NCBI GenBank assembly: GCA_002490665.1
Contig: DKUL01000078.1
Location: 1 to 33,151 of the forward strand
Direction: 5' to 3'
Origin: Lachnospiraceae bacterium UBA7205
GTDB taxonomy: Bacteria > Bacillota > Clostridia > Lachnospirales > Lachnospiraceae
DNA: 33,151 bases
The position numbers and the translations under genes were made by a program. Of the stretch, positions 1 to 7,773 are shown one piece after another. Under the pieces are notes generated by a model. The model saw only the letters and a list, made by a program, of their open reading frames with translations, did no database searches and had not been told where the DNA came from. Positions within the stretch are counted from its first letter, which is position 1. Every line of letters begins with the position of its first letter.

Positions 1-19
1 TCGAGCCCTACTCGGGGAG
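1..19 (+). tRNA. 3' end of a tRNA, probably tRNA-Asn (partial)
   Basis: The window opens inside a T-loop (TCGAGC), followed by a T-stem 3' strand (CCTAC), a 7-nt acceptor 3' strand (TCGGGGA) and a G discriminator at 19. No CCA is encoded. The G discriminator and the CGAGCCCTACTCG context resemble clostridial tRNA-Asn from memory. The anticodon lies outside the window, so the identity is an inference. Confidence 0.55.
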
Positions 20-20
20 T

Positions 21-52
21 TTGTTATTTATTTTTCGATACCGTGGTATAAT
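21..52 (+). promoter_or_regulatory. Possible promoter for tRNA-Cys
   Basis: TATAAT at 47-52 is preceded by TGG, giving an extended -10 (TGnTATAAT). A weak -35-like TTGTTA lies at 21-26 with an over-long 20-nt spacer. Transcription would start about 20 nt before the mature tRNA. Co-transcription from the upstream tRNA is equally possible. Confidence 0.4.
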
Positions 53-80
53 ATGATATATTTTGAATATAATTAAACAT

Positions 81-151
81 GGCGACTTAGCCAAGTGGTA
101 AGGCGTGGGACTGCAACTCCCTGATCATCGGTTCAAATCCGTTAGTCGCCT
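81..151 (+). tRNA. tRNA-Cys (anticodon GCA)
   Basis: The acceptor strands GGCGACT and AGTCGCC pair perfectly. The D-arm follows (AGCCAAGTGGTAAGGC), then an anticodon loop CTGCAAC with GCA at 113-115, and a T-arm with GGTTCAAATCC. The base after the acceptor is T151, and U73 is the discriminator used by cysteinyl-tRNA synthetase, which supports Cys identity. CCA is not encoded and must be added by the nucleotidyltransferase. A terminator follows within a few nucleotides, so this is the last gene of a short tRNA cluster. Confidence 0.95.
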
Positions 152-156
152 TTAAT

Positions 157-184
157 AAAAACCCCAAAAATGGGGTTTTTATTA
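157..184 (+). terminator. Rho-independent terminator after tRNA-Cys
   Basis: AAAAACCCC (157-165) pairs with GGGGTTTTT (172-180) around a 6-nt loop, followed by further T-rich sequence. The A-rich 5' arm means it could also stop the leftward GH43 gene that ends at 202. Confidence 0.85.
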
Positions 185-201
185 TTTTAGGACTAAAATT
201 T

Positions 202-1527
202 TTAATTGGCAATATCTTGTTTTTTATACCATGTACAAATACCTTTATTGGACAGACCGGACATCATCAATGTCTGCTTGCCTAGTTCATGATCCCATGC
301 TGGGGAGGCAATAATTGTTTCAGTGGTATTTCCATAATGAAATTCAAGTGTACAGGCTCCGGTTTTTTTCCATGTTCCGATAATGGAACAGCATTCCATG
401 CGCCCATTCTTCATTAATTGTACAGGGTGGGAGTGCATGATTCCCTGAGGAACAGAGGGCGTTAAGGAAATACGTTCATAGCAGCCGATGAAGACACTTT
501 CTGGGAGCGGCTGCAGTATTTCGCCGGCATAAGGCTGTGCGGCGGCAATAAGCCATTCGTCAGGTGTCATATAGAGCTGGCGGATTTGCAGGGTAGAGGG
601 CTCATGTTCTGTCTTGAAATTCATTTCCCTGATGTGGGAGACTAGGAACATCCTGTTGTCAGAATCTTTCAGGACGGAATTATGGCCGGGAGCCATATAT
701 GGTGTGCCGTCAAGCCAGCGGTATCCGCAGGATATCATCAGACCGGTTGTATTGTCGTAATCTTCTGTATTGGCCAGATCATGTCCGTGGAAATCATAAA
801 ATGGTCCCGTGACAGTACGGCTTCGCCCGATTCGGATATTATAATCATTTTTCAGGGAACCGTAAGATACAAAAAGATAGTAATATTTTGTATCGGGATG
901 ATAAATCATGTAAGGACCCTCAATGGCGCAGTCCATCCAGGCAGGACGTCTGGCAAGGCAGGTCCCGATTCCGTCTTCAGCGACAAGTCCTGTTTTTTTG
1001 TCTAGTAAAAGAATATAACACCCACCCCAGAAAGAACCATAAAGAAGATATTGCTCTCCGGACGCTGCATCTTCAATAATATTGGCATCAATAGCGTTGA
1101 CTGGAAGCTTATCTGAAGTTTTCAATACACAATCCCTGGGAATAAAAGGGCCTTCGGGGGAGCTTGATACGGCAAGAAAAATACATGACTGCCGGACGCC
1201 CCAGGAAGAGTTGGAACAGTACAAGCGGTATTCGTTTCCGACCTTGACAATATCTGGAGCCCAAATATCCTGGCTCTTTGTCCAGCTGACTGATTCTTCG
1301 GGAAGCGCTGTGACAACTTTTCCAAGGCTTTCCCAGTGAATAAGATCTGCCGAACGTCTGCAGATGGCGCCGGTGCAGTAGATATAGTAGGTTCCGGATA
1401 TGGGATCGCGATAAACAGCAGGGTCGTGTGTCATCCACAGGCCCGGAAGGTCGCGGTCTGTATGTGGCAAAAGCGCAGGTTTTGGCGGTTCTGCTGGGGG
1501 TTTTGGGGGATAAATAATCTGGCTCAT
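202..1527 (-). CDS. GH43 arabinanase-like glycoside hydrolase (cytoplasmic)
   Basis: Five-bladed beta-propeller hydrolase of family GH43, expected to cleave alpha-1,5-linked arabinan or arabino-oligosaccharides. The three GH43 acidic residues are visible: general base D35 in HDPAVYRD, pKa-modulating D147 in NAIDANI, and general acid E203 in CAIEGPYM. WAPDI (about 89-93) and APGHNS are further family motifs. The length of 441 aa fits a propeller plus a small C-terminal beta domain. There is no signal peptide; the N-terminus is instead proline-rich (residues 6-21), which is unusual. The start is supported by AGGAGG about 7 nt upstream. It is divergent from the GH43 lipoprotein gene, so the two probably share a control region. 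Substrate (linear arabinan versus oligomers) is inferred from motifs and neighbours. Confidence 0.88.
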   Translation of the reverse strand: MSQIIYPPKPPAEPPKPALLPHTDRDLPGLWMTHDPAVYRDPISGTYYIYCTGAICRRSADLIHWESLGKVVTALPEESVSWTKSQDIWAPDIVKVGNEYRLYCSNSSWGVRQSCIFLAVSSSPEGPFIPRDCVLKTSDKLPVNAIDANIIEDAASGEQYLLYGSFWGGCYILLLDKKTGLVAEDGIGTCLARRPAWMDCAIEGPYMIYHPDTKYYYLFVSYGSLKNDYNIRIGRSRTVTGPFYDFHGHDLANTEDYDNTTGLMISCGYRWLDGTPYMAPGHNSVLKDSDNRMFLVSHIREMNFKTEHEPSTLQIRQLYMTPDEWLIAAAQPYAGEILQPLPESVFIGCYERISLTPSVPQGIMHSHPVQLMKNGRMECCSIIGTWKKTGACTLEFHYGNTTETIIASPAWDHELGKQTLMMSGLSNKGICTWYKKQDIAN

Positions 1528-1580
1528 GTGATGCCTCCTCTTAATGTAAACAATATTATCATGTTACTTTTGCATTTTTC

Positions 1581-1600
1581 AGCGTGAAACTTTTCACGCT
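1581..1600. promoter_or_regulatory. Perfect inverted repeat in the divergent GH43 intergenic region
   Basis: AGCGTGAA (1581-1588) and TTCACGCT (1593-1600) are perfect inverted arms around ACTT. It lies 54 nt upstream of the leftward GH43 start, so it could be an operator or a 5'-UTR hairpin for that gene. It resembles but does not match a catabolite-response (cre) site, because the central CG is absent. Confidence 0.45.
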
Positions 1601-1632
1601 ACTCTTTAACGTTTCTGATTGAACCCATTATA

Positions 1633-1721
1633 AAATATATTAAATCAAATATCAACTATAAGTATGAAATTCCTAAAAAATCAAATATATACTTGCATTA
1701 TTTATACAAATTGTATACAAT
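1633..1721. promoter_or_regulatory. Candidate promoter and overlapping palindromes for the GH43 lipoprotein gene
   Basis: A possible promoter reads TTGCAT (1693-1698), 17-nt spacer, TACAAT (1716-1721). Two perfect palindromes overlap its -10 region: TATACAAATTGTATA (1703-1717) and TTGTATACAA (1711-1720), the usual geometry of a repressor site. Further upstream, AAATATATTAAAT (1633-1645) is repeated exactly at 3346-3358 before the binding-protein gene. TACTTGCATT (1690-1699) also recurs at 3408-3417. The rest of the 1528-1831 gap holds no gene. Binding proteins are inferred only. Confidence 0.45.
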
Positions 1722-1831
1722 ATTGAAAGAAAGCTAAAATAATTTACTGTAATGTGAAACATATTTTTTACATTCTGGTTTGAGACACCATGGAATGGGG
1801 AGAACTTTGCATGAGAATGGAGGTATCATTT

Positions 1832-3334
1832 ATGAAGGGAAGCGTTTTAAAAATATGCGGGATGGCGTTGGCGGCAGCTGTTGCGCTTGCGGGATGCAGC
1901 AGTAAACCACAGGGTAAGGGTGCAGATGAAATAGAGAAGAAAAATGCTGCCATAGGGATATCGGTACACGACCCCTCGATTGTGAAATCAGAAGACACTT
2001 ATTATATTTTCGGTTCACATATGGAAGCGGCGCAGAGTACGGACCTGATGCAGTGGAAGTCTTTTGCAAGCGGTGTGAACGCATCCAATCCGCTGTTTGA
2101 CAATCTTTTTGACGAAAGCATGAAGCCTTTTGAATATGTTGGTGAGTATGTGGAAGGCGGGTATGCCGTGTGGGCGCCCGATGTGATATACAATGAGACA
2201 ATGGGGAAGTGGGTGATGTATTTTTCCACCAGCCATGACTGGCGCACCTCCAATATCTGTTTTGCTACTGCAGATGAGATTACGGGGCCATATACATATA
2301 TAGATACGCTTCTGTACTCCGGCTTTACTTCCATGACGGCGGACAAGACAAATCTTGCAGAAATAATGGGGGAAGACGTGAAGGTTTCAGATTATCTTCA
2401 GTCGGCAGAATACAACCACCTGAATTTTCCCAACTGCATAGATCCGACCGTGTTCTATGACAAGGATGGGAAAATGTGGATGGTATACGGCTCATGGTCC
2501 GGCGGAATCTGGATGCTGGAGATTGACCAGGCGACAGGATATCCAATCCACCCTCAGGCAGATGAGGAGGCGCATGTGGATAAATACTTTGGAAAATATC
2601 TGATTGGCGGTCTGCATAATTCGTGTGAAGGCCCGTATATTTTCTATGATGCGGAAAGCGGCTATTACTATCTGCTTGTATCATATGGAGGACTGACCAG
2701 GGAAGGCGGATACCAGATTCGGTGTTTCCGGTCAGAGCAGGTGGATGGTCCATACCTGGACGCTTCGGGAAGTTCGTTTGGCTATGTGTCCGAGCATTCG
2801 GGGCTGGGCGTAAAAATGATGGGAAATTATCTTCTGCCAAGTCTTAAGACTGCTTACATGGCACCGGGACATTGTTCCGCTCTGACAGATGATGACGGAA
2901 AAATGTACCTTGTTTATCATCAGCGTTTCGATAATGGAAGCGAGTATCATGAACCGCGGGTTCATCAGATGTTTCGAAACAGGGAAGGCTGGCTTGTGGC
3001 AGCGCCCTTTGCGACAAATGGCGAGAGCCTGAAAGCTTCGGGTTATGCGAAAAAGGAGGTTGAGGGCAACTGGTATCTGCTCAATCATGGAACGGATATT
3101 GGTGCGGACATTCATGAGGCAGAGGCAGTTACGCTAAAAGGCGGAACAATATCCGGAAGTGCTGGCGGTACATATGAACTGGAAGAAGGAACTTGCTACA
3201 TGAAGCTTGTGCAGAATGACATTACTTACAGCGGGGTACTGCTGGATATGACAGATGAGGCTGGAAATGCCGTAAGATGCCTGATGGCTGTCGGGGAAAA
3301 TAACGAGACAGTCTGGGCAGTGATGTATATTTAG
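1832..3334 (+). CDS. GH43 arabinanase-like lipoprotein
   Basis: Surface-anchored GH43 enzyme of 500 aa, expected to cut arabinan chains outside the membrane. The signal peptide ends in a lipobox (ALAGC, lipidated C22). Catalytic residues are visible as D47 (VHDPSI), D204 (NCIDPT) and E266 (SCEGPY). The stretch YHQRF followed by EPRVHQMF is typical of secreted arabinanases. An in-frame ATG 42 nt upstream lacks a ribosome site, whereas the ATG at 1832 has GGAGG at 1819-1823 and directly gives a lipoprotein signal. The C-terminus, about 90 residues, is a small beta-rich domain. It lies upstream of the sugar-binding protein and permeases that would import its products. The GH43 subfamily was not assigned. 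Confidence 0.9.
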   Translation: MKGSVLKICGMALAAAVALAGCSSKPQGKGADEIEKKNAAIGISVHDPSIVKSEDTYYIFGSHMEAAQSTDLMQWKSFASGVNASNPLFDNLFDESMKPFEYVGEYVEGGYAVWAPDVIYNETMGKWVMYFSTSHDWRTSNICFATADEITGPYTYIDTLLYSGFTSMTADKTNLAEIMGEDVKVSDYLQSAEYNHLNFPNCIDPTVFYDKDGKMWMVYGSWSGGIWMLEIDQATGYPIHPQADEEAHVDKYFGKYLIGGLHNSCEGPYIFYDAESGYYYLLVSYGGLTREGGYQIRCFRSEQVDGPYLDASGSSFGYVSEHSGLGVKMMGNYLLPSLKTAYMAPGHCSALTDDDGKMYLVYHQRFDNGSEYHEPRVHQMFRNREGWLVAAPFATNGESLKASGYAKKEVEGNWYLLNHGTDIGADIHEAEAVTLKGGTISGSAGGTYELEEGTCYMKLVQNDITYSGVLLDMTDEAGNAVRCLMAVGENNETVWAVMYI

Positions 3335-3371
3335 TTTAGAATTTTAAATATATTAAATTACTTTAATAAAT

Positions 3372-3424
3372 TTTAAAATATTTTAAAGAAACCTATTGAC
3401 AAAACGTTACTTGCATTGTACGAT
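3372..3424 (+). promoter_or_regulatory. Promoter of the sugar ABC operon with upstream palindrome
   Basis: A consensus -35 TTGACA (3396-3401) is followed after exactly 17 nt by TACGAT (3419-3424). Immediately upstream is the perfect 16-nt palindrome TTTAAAATATTTTAAA (3372-3387), whose core TTAAAATATTT recurs at 8891-8901 before the downstream GH43 gene. The palindrome is a candidate binding site for the ArsR-type regulator encoded at 7774-8727, but AT-rich DNA makes chance palindromes common. Confidence 0.6.
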
Positions 3425-3465
3425 ATGTATATCAGGAGAAGCAGAAATGAAGCGGAACGAGCAAT

Positions 3466-3496
3466 CTGCACAAATCATCATTTAGCATTTGTGCAG
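3466..3496 (+). promoter_or_regulatory. 5'-UTR hairpin before the binding-protein gene
   Basis: CTGCACAAAT (3466-3475) and ATTTGTGCAG (3487-3496) form a perfect 10-bp stem with an 11-nt loop. It falls in the predicted leader, about 40 nt after the -10 element, and no T-tract follows. It may stabilise the mRNA or bind a regulator; it is not a recognised riboswitch. Confidence 0.5.
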
Positions 3497-3585
3497 AAAG
3501 TACATACTGGACAAGAAGCGCATTCCGTTTTGTATTCTGTATGAACAATTAACATATTTTATTCAATTTTATATGGGAGGTTTAT

Positions 3586-5109
3586 ATGAAAAAGAAAATT
3601 GTTAGTGTTTTACTTGCAACTGTACTTGTGGCATCTTGCCTGTCAGGATGTGGCGGCAATAGCGCGCCTGCTGATAATACGTCGGATGGCAACAACAATG
3701 CGGCGGATGCAAGTGCTGACACGACAGGCGCATCGGAAAGCGCAAACGAGAAGGTCGGAGCACAGATTACGGTTGATAAGTCCGCGACGGATAACGTCAG
3801 CGTAGAAGGAGATTTCAGCAATGCGAACCTTACTGTTTTCATCTATGCACAGGATCATGAAAAAACAGTATACCAGTCATTGATTGACAAGTTTATGGAG
3901 ACAACCGGAGCAAACGTAACGTTTGAGGTTACTACGGCTGACGAATATGGCCAGAAGATTCTTGCATATAAGGCGGCAGGGGATATGCCGGATATCTTTT
4001 ACGTAGGACCGGATACGGTTGCGGCAAATGTGGATGACGGATATATCCTTCCACTTGACGAGTATGTTTCGGAAGATACGATTTCAGATTTATGGCCTGC
4101 TATCACGACTGCTTATCGCTATGATGGAAAGGAAGCAGGAAAGGGACCTATCTATTGTTTGCCTAAGGACTTGTCAACATTTGCATTTGCATACAACAAA
4201 ACATTATTTGATGCAGCAGAAGTAGAATATCCGGATCCGGAAAATCCATATACATGGGAAGAATTCCTTGAGGTCTGCGGAAAGCTGACGATTGACAGGG
4301 ACGGAGATGGAGAGATTGACCAGTGGGGATGTGCGAATGCGCTTCAGTGGGCATTGGATGCGTTTATATACACAAACGGCGGACATTTCCTGAATGATGA
4401 TTATACAGAGGTTGTTATTGACGGACAGCAGGAATTTATCGATGCATTTCAGTATTTTGCAGACCTGACATGCAAGCATGGCGTGACACCGACTGTTGAA
4501 CAGGATACGGCTCTTGGCGGCTACCAGAGATGGCTGGATGGACAGATTGCTTTCTACGCATGTGGAACATGGGATGTAGGGGCATTTATGGATGAGGACA
4601 CGTTCCCGTATGATTGGGGATTATGTGCATGGCCTACAGGCTCAACAGGTGTTTCCATGACACGTAATGGTTCGGTTGGTTTCGCAGTTTCAGCGGATAC
4701 GGAGTATCCGGAAGCAGCGGCGGCATTGATTACATTGTTCTCAACAGACCTGGAAGGGCAGAGGGTGCTTTCCGGCGAGACGACAGGCGCCTCCTTACAG
4801 ATACCAAATACAATGAGCTACGCAAAGGGCGACTTTAAGGACAGGATTGCTGATGGTACAATACCATATGGCGAAAATGTAGATGTTATCTTCAACTATA
4901 TTGAAGGAACAGACAAATATGAGGGTATTTTTGTTGAGACGACCTATACATATAATGCTGACTGGTGGAACGAGTTCCTTAGCGGCGGATATGAGTATGT
5001 TCTGACTGGTGAGAAAACGGCGGCAGAGTATTGCGCGGAAGTACAACCGGCAATGCAGGCAGCACTTGATAATGCAAATGAAATGAAGGCAGCGGCAAGC
5101 GGACAGTAA
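3586..5109 (+). CDS. Sugar ABC transporter substrate-binding lipoprotein
   Basis: Extracellular solute-binding protein of the SBP_bac_1 (MalE/AraN-like) class, 507 aa. The signal peptide ends in a lipobox LSGC with lipidated C22, followed by a low-complexity Asn/Ala/Asp/Ser linker (about 25-60) that tethers the binding lobes to the membrane. The body has the alternating lobes typical of oligosaccharide binders, with many Trp, Tyr and Asp residues. GGGAGG at 3575-3580 supports the ATG. It is followed by two permeases and flanked by arabinanase and arabinofuranosidase genes, so arabino-oligosaccharides are the likely ligand, as for Bacillus AraNPQ. The ligand is inferred from context. Confidence 0.92.
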   Translation: MKKKIVSVLLATVLVASCLSGCGGNSAPADNTSDGNNNAADASADTTGASESANEKVGAQITVDKSATDNVSVEGDFSNANLTVFIYAQDHEKTVYQSLIDKFMETTGANVTFEVTTADEYGQKILAYKAAGDMPDIFYVGPDTVAANVDDGYILPLDEYVSEDTISDLWPAITTAYRYDGKEAGKGPIYCLPKDLSTFAFAYNKTLFDAAEVEYPDPENPYTWEEFLEVCGKLTIDRDGDGEIDQWGCANALQWALDAFIYTNGGHFLNDDYTEVVIDGQQEFIDAFQYFADLTCKHGVTPTVEQDTALGGYQRWLDGQIAFYACGTWDVGAFMDEDTFPYDWGLCAWPTGSTGVSMTRNGSVGFAVSADTEYPEAAAALITLFSTDLEGQRVLSGETTGASLQIPNTMSYAKGDFKDRIADGTIPYGENVDVIFNYIEGTDKYEGIFVETTYTYNADWWNEFLSGGYEYVLTGEKTAAEYCAEVQPAMQAALDNANEMKAAASGQ

Positions 5110-5121
5110 CATGAGGAAATG

Positions 5122-5151
5122 GGTGCGGCAACAGTTTTGGCTGTCCGCACC
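5122..5151 (+). terminator. Intercistronic hairpin (attenuator or mRNA stabiliser)
   Basis: GGTGCGG (5122-5128) plus ACAG (5131-5134) pair with CTGT (5141-5144) and CCGCACC (5145-5151), with a 2-nt bulge. Only a weak T-rich tail follows. Such hairpins between binding-protein and permease genes often leave more of the binding-protein message; that role is inferred here. Confidence 0.5.
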
Positions 5152-5211
5152 TGCTTTGTTCACATGGGTGTTCCTGTTTGATTAATATGGTGTGATAAGA
5201 AAGGCGGCATT

Positions 5212-6153
5212 ATGGAAGGTAATAAGGGGAAGAGAAAAAACAATAAACTGTCTGCAATGGCGAAACGTGAAGAGCGGTGGGGGCTTTTGTTTGTGGCAGC
5301 GCCGGCGGCAGGATTTCTTATTTTCATGCTTTATCCCATTATCTTTGCGGTATTAACAAGCCTTACGACTTGGAATGGTGCAAAGGGATTTCAGGGAATG
5401 ATGGACCGCTTCTGCGGATTTGACAATTATGTGAAATTATTTGCGGATAAAAAGTTCTGGCAGACGCTTGTTACGACTACGATTTATCTGCTTGGCATTC
5501 CGATTGGCATGATTTTGGGTTTGCTTTGTGCAATGGGAATGAACCGGAAAATTCCTGGCGTTAGGGTTCTGCGTACAATGTATTATGTTCCGGTTATCTC
5601 ATCGCTGGTGTCTGTGTCCATTTTGTGGGCATGGGTATATAATTATGACTATGGTTTATTAAATACGATTATCAAGACCCTGACAGGCATGCATGGACCA
5701 AACTGGCTTGGCGATGAGGCTTTGATAAAAGTGTCAATGATTATATTCATGGTATGGAAAGGCCTGGGTACTTCCATTATCCTGTACCTTGCCGGCTTAC
5801 AGAACATACCGCGTTCATACTATGAGGCGGCGATGGTGGATGGTGCGAGCGGGTGGCAGAAGTTCAGGAATATCACGCTTCCCCTGCTGTCACCTGTCAC
5901 TTTTTACATATTAGTAACGACGTTAATTGGCGGATTCCAGGTATTCGTAGAGGTACAGGTCATGACGCCTTCCGGAAATGGCGGTATCGGGTACAGTGCA
6001 GCTACAATCGTATTTTACCTTTATCAGAAAGCGTTTGAGAGCTTCCAGCTTGGATATGCCAGCGCGATTGCGGTTATTCTTGCGATTATCATCTTTATTA
6101 TAACGCTGATTAACTTTATAGGACAGAATAAATGGGTTAAGACCATGGACTAG
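5212..6153 (+). CDS. Sugar ABC transporter permease 1 (MalF/AraP-like)
   Basis: Integral membrane permease of 313 aa of the binding-protein-dependent sugar transporter family. About six hydrophobic helices are apparent, the first after a basic 25-residue cytoplasmic N-terminus. The EAA loop that docks on the ATPase is clear at residues 205-212 (EAAMVDGA) followed by a conserved ...LPLLSP segment. It pairs with the next permease, whose ATG lies 10 nt past this stop. The ribosome site is AAAGGCGG. No ATPase gene is present in the window, so a shared MsmK/MsmX-type ATPase elsewhere presumably energises it. Confidence 0.92.
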   Translation: MEGNKGKRKNNKLSAMAKREERWGLLFVAAPAAGFLIFMLYPIIFAVLTSLTTWNGAKGFQGMMDRFCGFDNYVKLFADKKFWQTLVTTTIYLLGIPIGMILGLLCAMGMNRKIPGVRVLRTMYYVPVISSLVSVSILWAWVYNYDYGLLNTIIKTLTGMHGPNWLGDEALIKVSMIIFMVWKGLGTSIILYLAGLQNIPRSYYEAAMVDGASGWQKFRNITLPLLSPVTFYILVTTLIGGFQVFVEVQVMTPSGNGGIGYSAATIVFYLYQKAFESFQLGYASAIAVILAIIIFIITLINFIGQNKWVKTMD

Positions 6154-6163
6154 GAGGCGCAGT

Positions 6164-7030
6164 ATGAGGAACAAAGATATCATGTCATCCGAGGTGACAT
6201 CCAAGAAAGACAGAATGATTAATTTAATCGTGTTTATCCTGCTGGCGCTTGGCGCAGTCATCATGATTTTTCCGTTAATCTACATGATTATGACATCATT
6301 TATGACGAAAAACCAGTATTTGTCAGGACAGCTAAGGATTATTCCGAATCCATGGGTATGGGGAAAATATTCGGAAGTTATGGCAAAGGGTAATTTCATA
6401 TCCGGTATTATGAATACGGTTAAGGTGGAGATTCCCGTATTGCTGATTGGCGGATTTACTTCTTCTCTTGCTGCTTTTGCGTTTGCAAAGATGAACTTCA
6501 GGGGAAAAGGCGCTATCTTTATGGGGCTTCTGGCAACCATCATGATTCCTTTTGCGGTTATTATGATACCGCAGTATGTAATGTTTACAAAGTTCGGCTG
6601 GACAGATACCCTGCTGCCGCTGATTATTCCGGCATGCTTTGGCAACATCAGTATGGTGTTTTTTCTCCGGCAGAATTTGTCCAGTATTCCGAATGATTTG
6701 ATGGATGCTGCAAAGCTGGACGGATGCGGATACTTCCGTACATTTGTGCAGATATTCTTCCCGCTGATGAAAGGCGCCGTCGGAACACAGCTTACCTTGT
6801 GGTTTATGGCAATTTGGAATGATTACCTCGCGCCTACGATTTTCCTTAGAAGCGAGAAAAACTGGACTTTACAGGTTGTTATACGGTCGTTTAATACATA
6901 CTATTCGATTCAGAGCGATTACGCGCTGATTATGGCGGCATCCGTTATAGCCATGCTGCCCACGATTACGTTATTCTTCTGTTTTCAGAGGGTTATTATT
7001 GAATCAGTGGCAATCAGCGGCATCAAGTAA
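6164..7030 (+). CDS. Sugar ABC transporter permease 2 (MalG/AraQ-like)
   Basis: Second membrane subunit, 288 aa, of the carbohydrate permease CUT1 class. An N-terminal helix begins near residue 20 and five more follow. The EAA-type loop is at about 180-187 (MDAAKLDG), and the protein ends in the VAISGIK-type tail usual for MalG-like permeases. AGGAGG (6152-6157) overlaps the stop codon of permease 1, indicating translational coupling. It should form the heterodimeric channel with permease 1 for arabino-oligosaccharides; the substrate is inferred from neighbours. Confidence 0.92.
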   Translation: MRNKDIMSSEVTSKKDRMINLIVFILLALGAVIMIFPLIYMIMTSFMTKNQYLSGQLRIIPNPWVWGKYSEVMAKGNFISGIMNTVKVEIPVLLIGGFTSSLAAFAFAKMNFRGKGAIFMGLLATIMIPFAVIMIPQYVMFTKFGWTDTLLPLIIPACFGNISMVFFLRQNLSSIPNDLMDAAKLDGCGYFRTFVQIFFPLMKGAVGTQLTLWFMAIWNDYLAPTIFLRSEKNWTLQVVIRSFNTYYSIQSDYALIMAASVIAMLPTITLFFCFQRVIIESVAISGIK

Positions 7031-7044
7031 ATGGAGAATGTATC

Positions 7045-7689
7045 ATGTCAGATTCACCGGTTATTGCTTTTTTGAACAAGATGACAGACCTGATTCTGTT
7101 AAATATCATATGGCTGCTGTGCTGCCTCCCCATTGTTACGGCGGGGGCGGCTACCACTGCGGCATATTATGTCAGTATTACGTCCATCCGCTGCGGGGAC
7201 GGGTATGTGGTAAGGAGATTTTTTTCCAGCTTCAGGAAAAATTTCTGGCAGGTTACGCCGGTATGGATCGGCATTTTGCTGTGCGGCGTAATCATGGCGG
7301 TTGATATGCTGTTCTGGTATCGGCAGGGAAATGCTTTCGGAAAAGGAATGTTTATAGTCAGCGGCGTGGTCTGTTTCCTGTTTCTGATATGGGTTTTATG
7401 GCTGTTTCCCGTATTTGCAAAGCTGGATGGCAGGACAGGGCAGCTTGCAAAAAATGCGGCGGCATTTGCGGTTGGGTATCTCCCGTATACAGCAATTTTA
7501 TTAGTCATTACGGGAGTCGTAATATACGCGAACCTGGTTTCCCTGGTTGCCAATAGCATTATGTTGTTTATCGGTTTTGCGGTGTTGTTCTATGTGCAGT
7601 CATTCTTTTTCTACCGCGTGTTTATGAACCATATTGACGAGAAGTATGATGACTTTGACTACCCGGAAAACACATTTCCGGATAAATAA
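7045..7689 (+). CDS. DUF624 / YesL-like membrane protein
   Basis: Small integral membrane protein of 214 aa with four to five hydrophobic segments. The N-terminal stretch LNIIWLLCCLPIVTAGAATTA is the hallmark of the DUF624 (YesL) family. Genes of this family sit in Firmicutes plant-polysaccharide operons next to sugar ABC permeases. The molecular role is not established; an accessory function in transport or regulation is assumed. It is the last gene of the operon, 14 nt after permease 2, with a modest GGAG ribosome site, and is followed by a bidirectional terminator. Confidence 0.82.
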   Translation: MSDSPVIAFLNKMTDLILLNIIWLLCCLPIVTAGAATTAAYYVSITSIRCGDGYVVRRFFSSFRKNFWQVTPVWIGILLCGVIMAVDMLFWYRQGNAFGKGMFIVSGVVCFLFLIWVLWLFPVFAKLDGRTGQLAKNAAAFAVGYLPYTAILLVITGVVIYANLVSLVANSIMLFIGFAVLFYVQSFFFYRVFMNHIDEKYDDFDYPENTFPDK

Positions 7690-7698
7690 TAGAATACA

Positions 7699-7736
7699 AA
7701 AAAGAACCATCGAAATAAAGGAAGATGGTTCTTTTT
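7699..7736. terminator. Bidirectional terminator between convergent genes
   Basis: AAAAAGAACCATC (7699-7711) pairs with GATGGTTCTTTTT (7724-7736). A and T tracts on both sides let it serve the ABC operon rightwards and the regulator gene leftwards. Confidence 0.88.
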
Positions 7737-7773
7737 CAAACACATTTTGCCGTGCGCGAAAAGCCTTCCCGGA

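Noticed and set aside
1581..1600. Catabolite-response element (cre) call for the AGCGTGAA palindrome
   Set aside because: The spacing and the missing central CG do not fit the cre consensus; kept only as an unnamed inverted repeat.
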